Shown piece after piece: positions 7,505 to 14,542 of a stretch of DNA of 35,241 nt. Each line of letters starts with the position of its first letter. Position 1 is the first letter of the stretch. The stretch is from Chromatiales bacterium (GTDB lineage: Bacteria; Pseudomonadota; Gammaproteobacteria; Chromatiales; Chromatiaceae). The stretch is taken from positions 1 to 35,241 of the forward strand of contig JAQYVP010000019.1 of assembly GCA_030145485.1 (NCBI GenBank), written 5' to 3'. The translations under genes and the position numbers were made by a program. The notes below the pieces were generated by a model that saw nothing but the letters and a program-made list of their open reading frames with translations, did not search any database and was not told the DNA's origin.

Positions 7505-8302
7505 ATGAAACAGATAACTGTCACAACCCTTGCCTCGATGAAACGCAAAGATGAAAAAATAGCGGTGCTCACCTGTTACGACGCCTCCTTTACCACTGTG
7601 CTGGAAAATGCAGGTGTCGAGGTGCTGCTGGTGGGCGACTCACTGGGCATGGTCATACAGGGGCGTGACAGCACCCTGCCTGTGACTGTGGACGAAATGG
7701 TCTATCACGCTGCCTGTGTCGCCAGGGTTCGACAGCATGCATTATTGATGGTGGACATGCCGTTTCTCAGCTACGCGACTGTTGAGCTGGCAGTCGCTAC
7801 GGCAACGCGCCTGATACAGCAGGGCGGGGCGCAGATGGTCAAGCTCGAGGGGGGTGGGCAGCAGCTCGAAACAGTGCGCATCCTGTCACAAAACGGTGTT
7901 GCAGTGTGTGCTCATCTTGGCCTGCAGCCGCAGTCAATTCATAAACTCGGTGGATATCATGTACACGGCCGTGAGGATAAACAGGCATCACGAATGCTGC
8001 GTGAAGCACTCGAGTTGCAGTCGGCTGGAGCGCAACTGCTGGTGCTGGAGTGTGTGCCGTCAATTCTTGCCGCCGAGATTAGCTGCTCCCTGGAGATCCC
8101 GGTGATCGGCATCGGCGCAGGAGCAGACAGTGACGGGCAGGTGCTGGTGCTGCACGATATTGTGGGGCTCACTGCAGGCCATGTTCCAAAATTCGTGAAA
8201 AACTTCATGCAGCAGGGCAGTTCCATTCAGGAAGCAGTGTCCGCCTATGTCAGTGCTGTCAAGGATGGCAGCTTTCCTGCCGCAGAGCACAGCTTTAGGT
8301 GA
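7505..8302 (+). CDS. panB: 3-methyl-2-oxobutanoate hydroxymethyltransferase (ketopantoate hydroxymethyltransferase)
   Basis: This is the first committed step of pantothenate synthesis: transfer of a hydroxymethyl group from 5,10-methylene-tetrahydrofolate to 2-oxoisovalerate, giving ketopantoate. ATG 7505 gives 265 aa (E. coli 264), although the frame is open from 7427 through repeat DNA. Visible active-site elements are VLTCYDASF, Asp45 and Ser46 in [10 protein letters not shown] (metal), Asp84 in VDMPF, Lys113 and Glu115 in MVKLEGG, and Glu182 in LECVP. It is translationally coupled to panC by a 4-nt overlap. panD and panE are not in the window. Confidence 0.95.
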   Translation: MKQITVTTLASMKRKDEKIAVLTCYDASFTTVLENAGVEVLLVGDSLGMVIQGRDSTLPVTVDEMVYHAACVARVRQHALLMVDMPFLSYATVELAVATATRLIQQGGAQMVKLEGGGQQLETVRILSQNGVAVCAHLGLQPQSIHKLGGYHVHGREDKQASRMLREALELQSAGAQLLVLECVPSILAAEISCSLEIPVIGIGAGADSDGQVLVLHDIVGLTAGHVPKFVKNFMQQGSSIQEAVSAYVSAVKDGSFPAAEHSFR

Positions 8303-9147
8303 ATACTGTCATCAGCGTAGAAGAGTTGCGCCACACAATTTCTACCTGGCGTAACAACGCTGAACGCATTGCGTTCGTCCCGACCATGGGAAATCTGCAT
8401 AACGGGCATCTTGCACTGATCGATGCTGCAAAAAAACAGGCAGACCGCACCGTCGCCAGCATCTTTGTCAACCCGCTGCAGTTTGGTGAAGGGGAGGATT
8501 TCGAGACCTATCCGCGAACCCTGGATGAAGACAGCAGCCAGCTTGCCAGCCGGGGTGTCGATCTATTGTTTGCTCCGCCTGTCGAGGTGATGTATCCGCA
8601 GGCGCAACAGCTGCAAACCCGGGTTGAAGTCCCTGACGTCTCTCATATTCTCGACGGCGAATTTCGCCCCGGATTTTTTGTCGGCGTCGCCACCGTGGTG
8701 TGCAAGCTCTTCAATATGGTGCAGCCTGACCTGGCCGTATTTGGCGAGAAGGATTTTCAACAACTGTACATTATCCGCCGCATGGTGGAGGATCTGCAGA
8801 TGCCCATCGAGATAGTGGCCTCGCCGACGGTGCGTGAGCCTGATGGCCTGGCAATGAGTTCCCGCAACAACTACCTGGATGCCCAACAGCGCCAAAGCGC
8901 GCCCTTGATCCATCGTGCTCTGCAGCAGGTGGCTGATGCAATAAAACGAGGGGAAGCCAACTATACGCAGCTGGAATCTGAGGCGGCAGCCACACTTGAA
9001 CATGCGGGATTTGTCGTTGACTACTTTACTGTGCGCAATGTGAACACCCTCAATCCGGCGAAAGCAGGGGAGAGCAACCTGGTGATTCTAACAGCCGCCC
9101 GGTTAGGTCAGACGAGGTTGATCGACAACATCATCATTTCTCAATAA
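8299..9147 (+). CDS. panC: Pantothenate synthetase (pantoate--beta-alanine ligase)
   Basis: This enzyme joins pantoate and beta-alanine with ATP, through pantoyl-adenylate, to make pantothenate. The family signatures are [12 protein letters not shown] (HxGH motif, about 27-37), [26 protein letters not shown] (149-156) and the KMSKS-like MSSRN (186-190). At 282 aa it is of typical length. Translation starts at GTG 8299, inside the panB stop (GTGA overlap). It closes the panBC operon. Repeat family D follows. Confidence 0.95.
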   Translation: MNTVISVEELRHTISTWRNNAERIAFVPTMGNLHNGHLALIDAAKKQADRTVASIFVNPLQFGEGEDFETYPRTLDEDSSQLASRGVDLLFAPPVEVMYPQAQQLQTRVEVPDVSHILDGEFRPGFFVGVATVVCKLFNMVQPDLAVFGEKDFQQLYIIRRMVEDLQMPIEIVASPTVREPDGLAMSSRNNYLDAQQRQSAPLIHRALQQVADAIKRGEANYTQLESEAAATLEHAGFVVDYFTVRNVNTLNPAKAGESNLVILTAARLGQTRLIDNIIISQ

Positions 9148-9191
9148 CAGCTGTCATTTCACATGAACTCCTCTCATTTCACATAACATCT

Positions 9192-9270
9192 GTCATTTCG
9201 ACCGCAGGGAGAAATCTTGATGGCCATCTTGAATGAACTGGTTTCAGGATTTCTCCCTATGGTCACAACA
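9192..9270 (+). repeat. Inverted repeat of family D (GTCATTTCGA...)
   Basis: The left arm at 9192-9216 begins GTCATTTCGACCGCAGGG and ends GAGAAATC. The right arm at 9249-9270 begins GATTTCTCCCTATGGTCA. The arms pair over most of their length. Shorter echoes (GTCATTTCACAT, CTCATTTCACAT) lie just upstream at 9153-9185. It sits between panC and the convergent toxin gene and could act as a bidirectional terminator. Confidence 0.7.
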
Positions 9271-9332
9271 GCGATTACAGCTATGACGCCAAGGATATCC
9301 TGAGCATGATTTAAATCTCAGGGATGAAGTAG

Positions 9333-9608
9333 TTATCTATTTTTCCTAGTATGCCATAGCCGCAAAATGTAGATGCATGATTCCTGAATCTCGTAGCGCA
9401 TTTCGTAGTGGCCGGCAATAATCCTGCGTACTTCGCGTGGCTCGAACTCGAATAGCTGTTCGCCAATACGAGGGTTCTCCAACAGGGTTTCCGGCGCTGT
9501 GACCAGCATCTGAACGGTGTCTGCTGCCGCATGTTTATTCACGCGCGCCAGAAATTCATACAGTCGCGCCAAATCCGATAGCGCCTTGCTGGTCCATTTC
9601 AGCTCCAT
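9333..9608 (-). CDS. RelE/ParE-family toxin
   Basis: This 91-aa small basic protein has the RelE/ParE fold signature. It starts MELKWTSKALSDLARLYEFLA (a typical 'W...A..DL..i..yi' helix), then shows NPRIGEQL and REVRRIIAGHYEMRYEI-x(5)-YILRLWHTRKNR, the usual C-terminal beta-strands ending in H.R..R. Its ATG overlaps the antitoxin TGA (TGATG), so expression depends on the antitoxin frame upstream. Sequence alone does not decide between a gyrase poison (ParE) and an mRNA interferase (RelE). Confidence 0.85.
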   Translation of the reverse strand: MELKWTSKALSDLARLYEFLARVNKHAAADTVQMLVTAPETLLENPRIGEQLFEFEPREVRRIIAGHYEMRYEIQESCIYILRLWHTRKNR

Positions 9609-9877
9609 CAGCGGGGCAGTGGCAACGGACTGTTGGCGGCAAGGCTATCGGCCCACGCCTGAACTGCCTGGTGATCAATGACCTCACCAGCGTCTACGTC
9701 GGCCAGCGCTTGTTGCGTCAGACGACTGCGCTCCTCTTCCTGACTGATCCAGGCAGCCAGTGCCTGTTTTACGATCCAGCCACGGGAGCGTTCCAGGCGA
9801 GTCGCCATCATGTCGACCTTATTAGCCAGCGGCAGTGGCACATGTGCGGTAAGCACCCTGGTATCTGTTTGTGACAT
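9608..9877 (-). CDS. Ribbon-helix-helix antitoxin (CopG/ParD type)
   Basis: This 89-aa protein has an N-terminal ribbon-helix-helix segment (VLTAHVPLPLANKVDMMATRLERSRGWIVKQALAAWI), which binds DNA as a dimer. An acidic C-terminal tail (QEEERSRLTQQALADVDAGEVIDHQAVQAW) is the likely toxin-neutralising part. It precedes the toxin, the usual order in parDE-like operons, with a 1-nt overlap. ATG 9877 has AGGAAA seven bases upstream. The promoter, with two TGATTA hexamers, lies at 9910-9938, consistent with autoregulation. Confidence 0.85.
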   Translation of the reverse strand: MSQTDTRVLTAHVPLPLANKVDMMATRLERSRGWIVKQALAAWISQEEERSRLTQQALADVDAGEVIDHQAVQAWADSLAANSPLPLPR

Positions 9878-9909
9878 CTTGTGTTTCCTGAAGAGATGAA
9901 CCTGATTCC

Positions 9910-9938
9910 ATCATAGTGATTAGAAATGATTAACGCAA
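9910..9938 (-). promoter_or_regulatory. Toxin-antitoxin promoter with TGATTA direct repeats
   Basis: On the minus strand, TTGCGT (9938-9933) and TATGAT (9915-9910) are separated by exactly 17 nt. That spacer, read on the plus strand, is TGATTA-GAAA-TGATTA (9917-9932), two hexamers one helical turn apart. RHH antitoxins commonly bind such short tandem sites, so this is a likely autoregulatory operator. The -35 match is weak (3/6); the -10 match is strong (5/6). Confidence 0.5.
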
Positions 9939-9978
9939 GTGAATCAAGCCTGTCTTTGCGAACGCAGCGTGGCAATCA

Positions 9979-10149
9979 GGTATACCAGAAGTGTGGCTGG
10001 TGGATGTCGGGGGGAAGGGAGTCGAGGTTTATCGCCAACCCGAAGAGGGGGGTTACGCCATGCAGTAGAAGCTGGATGATTTGAAAAGCTTGAAAGCAGC
10101 AGCTTTGAAAGGGAGCAGTTTCGATGTGTCGAAAATCTTCGAGGAGTAG
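9979..10149 (+). pseudogene. Uma2-family nuclease remnant (C-terminal part, internal amber)
   Basis: Frame translation from 9979 reads GIPEVWLVDV-GGKG-VEVYRQP-EEGGY, the C-terminal signature of Uma2-family restriction-endonuclease-like proteins (PF05685). An in-frame TAG follows at 10066-10068. Beyond it the same frame continues with LKSLKAAALKGSSFDVSKIFEE, the usual Uma2 ending. The N-terminal half of the family is absent. The final TAG (10147-10149) belongs to a family C repeat end. I infer a decayed gene cut back to about 57 codons. The upstream stretch 9878-9978 holds only the toxin-antitoxin promoter. Confidence 0.75.
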
Positions 10150-10370
10150 GGCGTCAATAACCAATGCGCATAGCACCACATGTTTGGCCCTATGCGCTCC
10201 GCTTTAATATCTGACTACGCTTTCTATTGTCATCTCGAACGCATGTGAGAGATCTCATGCCTCACCAGTAAAAGAGTTCTCCTTTGGGTTGAAATGACAA
10301 ATGACCCGTAGCATAACAAGAGCACATCCCACTTTTGCGGTGCAATGCGCAGAGCTTATTGACGCCCTAC
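10146..10370 (+). repeat. Family C inverted pair (C2) enclosing a D-type repeat
   Basis: GTAGGGCGTCAATAA (10146-10160) and its exact reverse complement TTATTGACGCCCTAC (10356-10370) bracket 225 bp. Inside, 10229-10298 is a family D pair (GTCATCTCGAACGCATG... to ...GGGTTGAAATGAC). Next to the ends are AATGCGCATAGC and GTGCAATGCGC segments typical of family C. It fills the gap between the Uma2 remnant and the parvulin gene; no gene is seen in it. Confidence 0.75.
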
Positions 10371-10415
10371 ATTCAAATCCCACCGATGAGCGATACAAAA
10401 AGAGTGACAGCAAAC

Positions 10416-11273
10416 CTATTTTGCAGGTGTTGCTGGAGCCTTTTCTGCAGGAGCTTCCATCTGCGGAGAGGAGACCTTGACGTCCTTGCTCATTTCAGCA
10501 AGCAGGGCTCGCAGTTTCTCACTCTTTAGCTGCTGCTCGAGTTGTGGCTTGACGCTCTCGAGTGTTGGCGGCGCCTGGTCACGGCTATCTTCCAGAACGA
10601 TCACATGCCAGCCAAACTGGGTTTTCACCGGCTCTTTGGTATATTTTCCCTTTTCCATCGTTGCCAGAGCATCACGGAAGGGTTCGACCATCATGTCGGG
10701 GCTGAACCAGCCGAGGTCTCCGCCATCTTTGCCTGTCGGGCCTGTGGAGTTCTCTTTCGCGAGTTCGGCAAAATCAGAGCCGCCGTCGAGTTTGACGATC
10801 AACTCCTTTGCCTTGGCTTCATCTTTGACAAGGATGTGCCGCGCCTTGTACTCAACTGATTTTTGCTCCTTGAAGGATTTCTCATAAGCAGCTTTGAGTT
10901 CATCATCGCTGATAGTCTGCTGCTGCATCAACTCGGTGAGGGCAGCATCCCTGAGGACGATGCGTGTGTACATGGCGATCGCATCCTTGACCTCGGAACG
11001 GTCGCTGACCCCCAGCTTTTTGGCCTCCTCGCTGAGCAGCACGGTGGTGATCAGTTCACTCACAATCTGGTTCTGCGCCTGCTGAGGATCCTGCGGTAGC
11101 GGCAGTCCCTGGCGGCTGTCACGATATGTCAGTAGCGCAGGCATGCTGATATCGATGCCGTTGATGGTCAGAACAGGCCCCTTTGGCATGGCTGGAACTT
11201 CTGCGGCTGTTTCTGCTGCCTGGGTGAGAGATGTGGTTAACAGCAGTGCGCTGGCAAGTATGGTTTTTTTCAT
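10416..11273 (-). CDS. Periplasmic parvulin-type peptidyl-prolyl cis-trans isomerase
   Basis: This 285-aa protein has a Sec signal peptide (MKKTILASALLLTTSLTQA, likely cleaved near residue 19-20). An alpha-helical SurA-N-like chaperone region (about 35-130) is followed by one parvulin (PpiC/rotamase) domain at about 141-232, with YKARHILVK, DFAELAKENSTGP, GGDLGWFSPDMMVEPFRDA and TQFGWHVIVLED. A Pro/Ala/Lys-rich tail ends the protein. It probably assists folding of exported proteins. It starts directly after the yciI stop and forms an operon with yciB and yciI. One parvulin domain and the short length argue against SurA itself. Confidence 0.9.
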   Translation of the reverse strand: MKKTILASALLLTTSLTQAAETAAEVPAMPKGPVLTINGIDISMPALLTYRDSRQGLPLPQDPQQAQNQIVSELITTVLLSEEAKKLGVSDRSEVKDAIAMYTRIVLRDAALTELMQQQTISDDELKAAYEKSFKEQKSVEYKARHILVKDEAKAKELIVKLDGGSDFAELAKENSTGPTGKDGGDLGWFSPDMMVEPFRDALATMEKGKYTKEPVKTQFGWHVIVLEDSRDQAPPTLESVKPQLEQQLKSEKLRALLAEMSKDVKVSSPQMEAPAEKAPATPAK

Positions 11274-11570
11274 TTAGAAAACTCGTTTGAATGGTTTAAT
11301 GGTAACTTTTGAATAGACACCGGCATGCTGGTAGGGGTCGTCAGCGGCCCACTGTTCAGCATCAGCCAGTGATGAAAATTCGGCAACGATGAGGCTGCCG
11401 CTGAATCCCTCTTCTCCGGGATCCTCGCTGTCAATCGCAGGATGAGGGCCTGCAATCAGCAAGCGCCCGTCGTCGCGCAAAGCCTCGAGACGTTGCACAT
11501 GTGCTGGTCTTGCGGCAAGGCGTTTTTCCAGGCTGTTGGAGATATCCTCGGCGATAATGGTGTAATACAT
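11274..11570 (-). CDS. yciI: YciI-family protein
   Basis: This 98-aa YCII-domain protein (ferredoxin-like fold, dimeric alpha-beta barrel superfamily) has no established enzymatic role. Visible family features are MYYTIIAED, the [11 protein letters not shown] helix with its conserved Arg-His pair, [11 protein letters not shown] and [11 protein letters not shown]; the DP-Y-x-x-A-G-V motif near the C-terminus is diagnostic. ATG 11570 overlaps the yciB TGA by one base; GTG 11573 is an alternative one codon earlier. yciB-yciI adjacency also occurs in E. coli and many proteobacteria. Confidence 0.9.
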   Translation of the reverse strand: MYYTIIAEDISNSLEKRLAARPAHVQRLEALRDDGRLLIAGPHPAIDSEDPGEEGFSGSLIVAEFSSLADAEQWAADDPYQHAGVYSKVTIKPFKRVF

Positions 11571-12154
11571 CACTCTTTCTCTACTATCTCACTGGTAGTT
11601 TCTCTACTGCTAGCTTCAATGATTTCATTTTGCTGCATATGGCGGGCGATATAGAAACCCTGCGCCAGGGCAAACACAAAAGTCAGCCCCATCAATCCAT
11701 ACAGCTTGAAATTGACCCATGCATTTTCGCTAAAGTTGAAGGCGACTGCAACATTTAATGCGCCCAGAGCAATAAAAAAGAGGATCCATGCCCTATTCAG
11801 GTTCTTCCACTTGCTCTGTGGTAATACCACGTTGGCTTCCATCATGCGTTGCGGCAGGGTTTTTCCGCCTATAAATGGTGCAATAATGAAAGCCGATGCA
11901 AATAGCCAGTTAACGATCGTCGGCTTGATTTTTACAAAGGTGGGGTCCTGCAGCACCAAAGTCAAGCCGCCGAAAAAAACAACCAGCCCCAGAGTCACCC
12001 AGTGCATGGTGGGAATGGCTCCATCCCGCCGCCACAGATAGAGTGCCTGCAGCAGCGAAGTGACGATCATCACGGCTGTGGCGACATAGATGCCGTAAAT
12101 TTTGTAGGCGACAAAAAAGAGCAGTACGGGAAAGAGTTCAAAGAGTAGTTTCAT
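11570..12154 (-). CDS. yciB: Inner membrane septation/cell-envelope protein YciB (IspZ)
   Basis: This 194-aa polytopic inner-membrane protein has about five hydrophobic helices and is linked in enterobacteria to envelope integrity and elongation/division complexes. It opens with [28 protein letters not shown], the clear family signature. [27 protein letters not shown] and [13 protein letters not shown] follow, then [22 protein letters not shown]. The acidic C-terminus (EIVEKE) lies in the cytoplasm. It is first in the yciB-yciI-parvulin operon. The leader upstream of its ATG is a TTTTAAG heptamer array (12163-12195) with no other clear promoter. Confidence 0.93.
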   Translation of the reverse strand: MKLLFELFPVLLFFVAYKIYGIYVATAVMIVTSLLQALYLWRRDGAIPTMHWVTLGLVVFFGGLTLVLQDPTFVKIKPTIVNWLFASAFIIAPFIGGKTLPQRMMEANVVLPQSKWKNLNRAWILFFIALGALNVAVAFNFSENAWVNFKLYGLMGLTFVFALAQGFYIARHMQQNEIIEASSRETTSEIVEKE

Positions 12155-12162
12155 GGGGGAGG

Positions 12163-12195
12163 TTTTAAGATTTAGGTTTTAAGTTTTAGGTTAGG
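12163..12195 (+). repeat. Heptamer array upstream of yciB
   Basis: The units are TTTTAAG, ATTTAGG, TTTTAAG, TTTTAGG and TTAGG, the same family as the arrays around cysM. It starts nine bases upstream of the yciB start codon, that is, in its leader. Confidence 0.7.
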
Positions 12196-12225
12196 TTAAG
12201 GAAGCTTCGTATATTTTGCATATAT

Positions 12226-12300
12226 CGATGGGATGGGGTTCGGGGGAAGGGCAAACAAGAAAATAAGCATAACACATGATAGTTGCCCCTTCCCCCGTAG
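12226..12300 (+). repeat. Family F repeat, left copy
   Basis: CGATGGGATGGGG, then TTCGGGGGAAGGGCAA, continues to a mirrored TTGCCCCTTCCCCCGTAG ending at 12300. It is the reverse complement arrangement of 13186-13270, so the two copies face each other across the gene at 12364-13113. Confidence 0.75.
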
Positions 12301-12317
12301 AAAAACTTGCATCTTGG

Positions 12318-12368
12318 ATTAAGAAGCTCTGCTCTAAGCGCGTAGCGATTCGAGCAGAGCTTCTTAAT
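12318..12368 (-). terminator. Long hairpin at the 3' end of the 12364-13113 gene
   Basis: A perfect 17-bp inverted repeat (ATTAAGAAGCTCTGCTC at 12318-12334 and its complement at 12352-12368) has a 17-nt loop. The right arm contains the TAA stop codon of the minus-strand gene. There is no clean U-tract, so it may be an mRNA-stabilising hairpin or repeat rather than a classical intrinsic terminator. Confidence 0.55.
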
Positions 12369-13113
12369 GCAGTGTTGGTTTGTTGGAGTAGCGTTGAAAC
12401 CAGGTCTCCACGATTTCACGCACATGGGTTGGATAGCCGATGGTGTCCATTTGTTCCATGCCCTGGCGAAAAAATCGTGAGGCATCCTCCGGTAGCATGG
12501 TGACGATGTCCTTGTAGGCATCTTCGATCAATAGCGGTTGATGGGAGCGGGTGGCGATAATGGCGCGATTCAGCAATAGAATACGCCAGGGGCGCAGCGG
12601 GTTGCCGGCTTCCATATCCTGACGTATCGGTTCACTGACGGCATAGAAAATTTCGCTGATCTCCCGATACAACTGTTCCAGGTCTGCAGGCTGCTTGATG
12701 ATGTTGGCAATCCTGGAGATTGCATTGACGACGGGCTCAAGGGTGGAGATCTCGGCACCCATGCGCGTGGCCCAGAGTGCAAATGGAAAACAGAGGTTTT
12801 CGATATCCACTGACTGTTCGGTGAGATGAATCGAGGCCGCCAGCGAGGAGAGTTCCGAGAACAGCTGTAATCCGTAGTCACTGCATTGATTGAGTTCATT
12901 CGCGTCGGACGGTTGATGCTGCTCTGCACCGTACAACTGCAGGATAGCATGCAACTGTTCAACCGCCTTGATAATCAGATCCGGTGTTGTTCCCTGGGTA
13001 TCATCCTGCGACTCGTCCTGCCATTGCTCAGCAACACCCTCAGCAAGGGTGAAAAACTTCTCCATCAGGGCGCCAAGATCGGTCGGGTCAATATATTGCG
13101 TGGATGAATGCAT
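12364..13113 (-). CDS. Protein of unknown function, 249 aa
   Basis: I do not recognise this protein. It is acidic, soluble and predicted mainly helical, with no signal peptide or transmembrane segment. A Gln/Asp-rich N-terminal third (EQWQDESQDDTQG) precedes Leu-rich helices (LQLFSELSSLAASIHLTEQSVDIENLCFPFALWATRMGAEI), and the C-terminal part includes LPEDASRFFRQGMEQMD. ATG 13113 has GAGGAAAC immediately upstream. It is transcribed divergently from the RNase AM gene. The gene is closely bracketed by hairpins (12318-12368 and 13134-13172) and by family F repeats in inverted orientation, so it could be a transferred cassette. Codon use looks like its neighbours. Confidence 0.8.
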   Translation of the reverse strand: MHSSTQYIDPTDLGALMEKFFTLAEGVAEQWQDESQDDTQGTTPDLIIKAVEQLHAILQLYGAEQHQPSDANELNQCSDYGLQLFSELSSLAASIHLTEQSVDIENLCFPFALWATRMGAEISTLEPVVNAISRIANIIKQPADLEQLYREISEIFYAVSEPIRQDMEAGNPLRPWRILLLNRAIIATRSHQPLLIEDAYKDIVTMLPEDASRFFRQGMEQMDTIGYPTHVREIVETWFQRYSNKPTLH

Positions 13114-13133
13114 GTTTCCTCAGGTAAAATATA

Positions 13134-13172
13134 AAATTCTGATCGAAGTGCTGTGCGCTTCGATCAGAATTT
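13134..13172. promoter_or_regulatory. 15-bp perfect palindrome in divergent intergenic region
   Basis: AAATTCTGATCGAAG (13134-13148) and its exact complement (13158-13172) flank a 9-nt spacer. It lies 21 bp upstream of the start of the 249-aa gene and about 120 bp upstream of the RNase AM gene. It could be an operator, or the stem of a repeat that mirrors the hairpin at 12318-12368. Confidence 0.45.
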
Positions 13173-13185
13173 CCTGCAAGTGTAT

Positions 13186-13270
13186 CTACGGGGGAAGGGA
13201 TTATCAATCAGTGGGTTTTAACAGAGATCCGGTTTGCCCTTCCCCCGAACCCCCAACCCATCGGTTGATT
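13186..13270 (-). repeat. Family F repeat, right copy
   Basis: CTACGGGGGAAGGGATT at 13186 is followed by TTTGCCCTTCCCCCGAA, then CCCCCAACCCATCGG ending near 13265. This is the inverse of the left copy at 12226-12300, with the same modules in reverse order. Confidence 0.75.
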
Positions 13271-13289
13271 TCAGAGTACTCTATACAAA

Positions 13290-14129
13290 ATGAACATCAT
13301 CTATGATCTTCACAGCCATTCTACAGCTTCAGACGGCACACTGACACCCACGCAGTTGATCCAGCGCGCACACGAGGCCGGTGTGAGTGTGCTGGCGCTG
13401 ACTGACCACGACTCAACCGAAGGGATCATCGAGGCGCAGCAGGCTGCCTCAAGCTGTGACCTGCAACTGGTTCCCGGAGCCGAGATCTCCGTGACCTGGA
13501 AGAGTGCAACTATCCATATTATTGCTCTTGGGATTGACCCACAGTCTCCATCTTTGCAGCAGGGTTTGAAGAAACTGGTGGAGTTTCGCCATTGGCGTGC
13601 TCAGGAGATTGGACGCAAACTTGAAAAGGCAGGTATCGGCGGCTCCTATGCAGCGGCCAGGTCATTGTCAAATGGAACCCTCATCAGCCGTACACATTTT
13701 GCACGCTTCCTGGTTGAGCAGGGCAGGGCAAAGGATATGCGGGCTGTTTTTCGACACTATCTTGTCAAAGGCAAGCCCGGTCATGTTCATGGCCAGTGGA
13801 GCTCGCTCGATGAGGCAGTCGGTTGGATTCGCGAAGCCGGCGGGCAGGCGGTGATTGCCCACCCGGCCCGCTATCGTCTGACACGCACCAAACTGAGAAA
13901 GCTGATCCGTGATTTCAAAGATGCGGGAGGAGAGGCGCTGGAGGTGGTCTCCGGCAGCCACAGTGTGGATGAAGCATTCACCATGGCGGCGCATGCAAAG
14001 GATTTTGACTTGCTCTCATCAGTCGGATCTGATTTTCACAGCCCGCAACAGTCGTGGACCAGGTTGGGAAAATTGGCGCCGCTGCCGCATGGATGTGTTC
14101 CGGTGTGGCGGGACTGGGGTTTTTGTTAG
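13290..14129 (+). CDS. rnm: PHP-domain phosphoesterase, RNase AM (YciV/TrpH family)
   Basis: This is a 279-aa metal-dependent polymerase-and-histidinol-phosphatase (PHP) enzyme. The E. coli homologue (YciV/TrpH) acts as RNase AM, a 5'-3' exoribonuclease that trims rRNA 5' ends, and also hydrolyses 3',5'-bisphosphonucleotides. The metal ligands form recognisable motifs: YDLHSHSTASDG (6-16), LTDHDS (37-42), PGAEIS (about 62-67), ISRTHFAR, VIAHPARY and SVGSDFHSP. Length matches the family (about 280-295). It has its own start shortly after the family F repeat. The homologue assignment is strong; the exact substrate is inferred. Confidence 0.9.
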   Translation: MNIIYDLHSHSTASDGTLTPTQLIQRAHEAGVSVLALTDHDSTEGIIEAQQAASSCDLQLVPGAEISVTWKSATIHIIALGIDPQSPSLQQGLKKLVEFRHWRAQEIGRKLEKAGIGGSYAAARSLSNGTLISRTHFARFLVEQGRAKDMRAVFRHYLVKGKPGHVHGQWSSLDEAVGWIREAGGQAVIAHPARYRLTRTKLRKLIRDFKDAGGEALEVVSGSHSVDEAFTMAAHAKDFDLLSSVGSDFHSPQQSWTRLGKLAPLPHGCVPVWRDWGFC

Positions 14130-14190
14130 CAACAGATGAACACAGATTATTTGCTGCTCTTTTGAGAGCCTGATACGCTGTCAGCATCAC

Positions 14191-14512
14191 CAGCAATTCT
14201 AAATGTGGAGAAATACTCACTACGAAGGACACGAATGCATGTAACTTCTCAATAATCCCGTGCAGGAAGCTGGGTCGGGAGTCCGCTTTTCAGGGCTGTA
14301 TAAAACAGGGATGTTTTATCAGAGCTTACAGGGACGTATTCACGCGTCCCTGAAAGGCTGGTCCCGACCCTGCGCAGACTCGAACAATGCACGGACTTTT
14401 TGAGAAGTTACGAAGGCATTTTGTAACCGGTTGATTCTTCGTGATCTTCGTGTGCTTCGTGGTAAAAGTCTTTTATGATATCGACACACTATTGGTACAT
14501 TGAGAATTACCG
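14191..14512 (+). repeat. Family B repeat, copy B1, interrupted
   Basis: It starts CAGCAATTCT (14191), then AAATGTGGAGAAATACTCAC and ACGAAGGACACGAA. It resumes after an insertion with TTCTTCGTGATCTTCGTGTG, CTTCGTGGTAAAAGTCTTTTA and TGAGAATTACCG at 14512. Compared with uninterrupted copies of 153-163 bp, the middle carries the 171-bp element at 14241-14411. Together they account for the 413-bp gap before prpB. Confidence 0.8.
14241..14411 (+). mobile_element. 171-bp near-palindromic MITE-like insertion inside family B repeat
   Basis: The terminal inverted repeats are GTAACTTCTCAATAATCCCG (left, 14241, continuing to TGCA at 14264) and TGCACGGACTTTTTGAGAAG (right, to 14411). Inner inverted arms GGGTCGGGA...TTTTCAGGG and CCCTGAAAG...TCCCGACCC extend the palindrome. 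Two central hairpins (ATAAAAC/GTTTTAT and CAGGGACG/CGTCCCTG) sit between them. Flanks GAATGCAT (14233-14240) and GAAGGCAT (14412-14419) may be an 8-bp target duplication with one mismatch. It encodes no protein, so any mobility would need a transposase in trans. Confidence 0.7.
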
Positions 14513-14542
14513 GGATGCTTAAGTTGATAGGAGGATGTGACA

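Noticed and set aside
12186-12521. 111-codon minus-strand frame over family F and the hairpin
   Set aside because: It spans repeat DNA and the 3' end of the 249-aa gene in another frame, with no start signal or motif.
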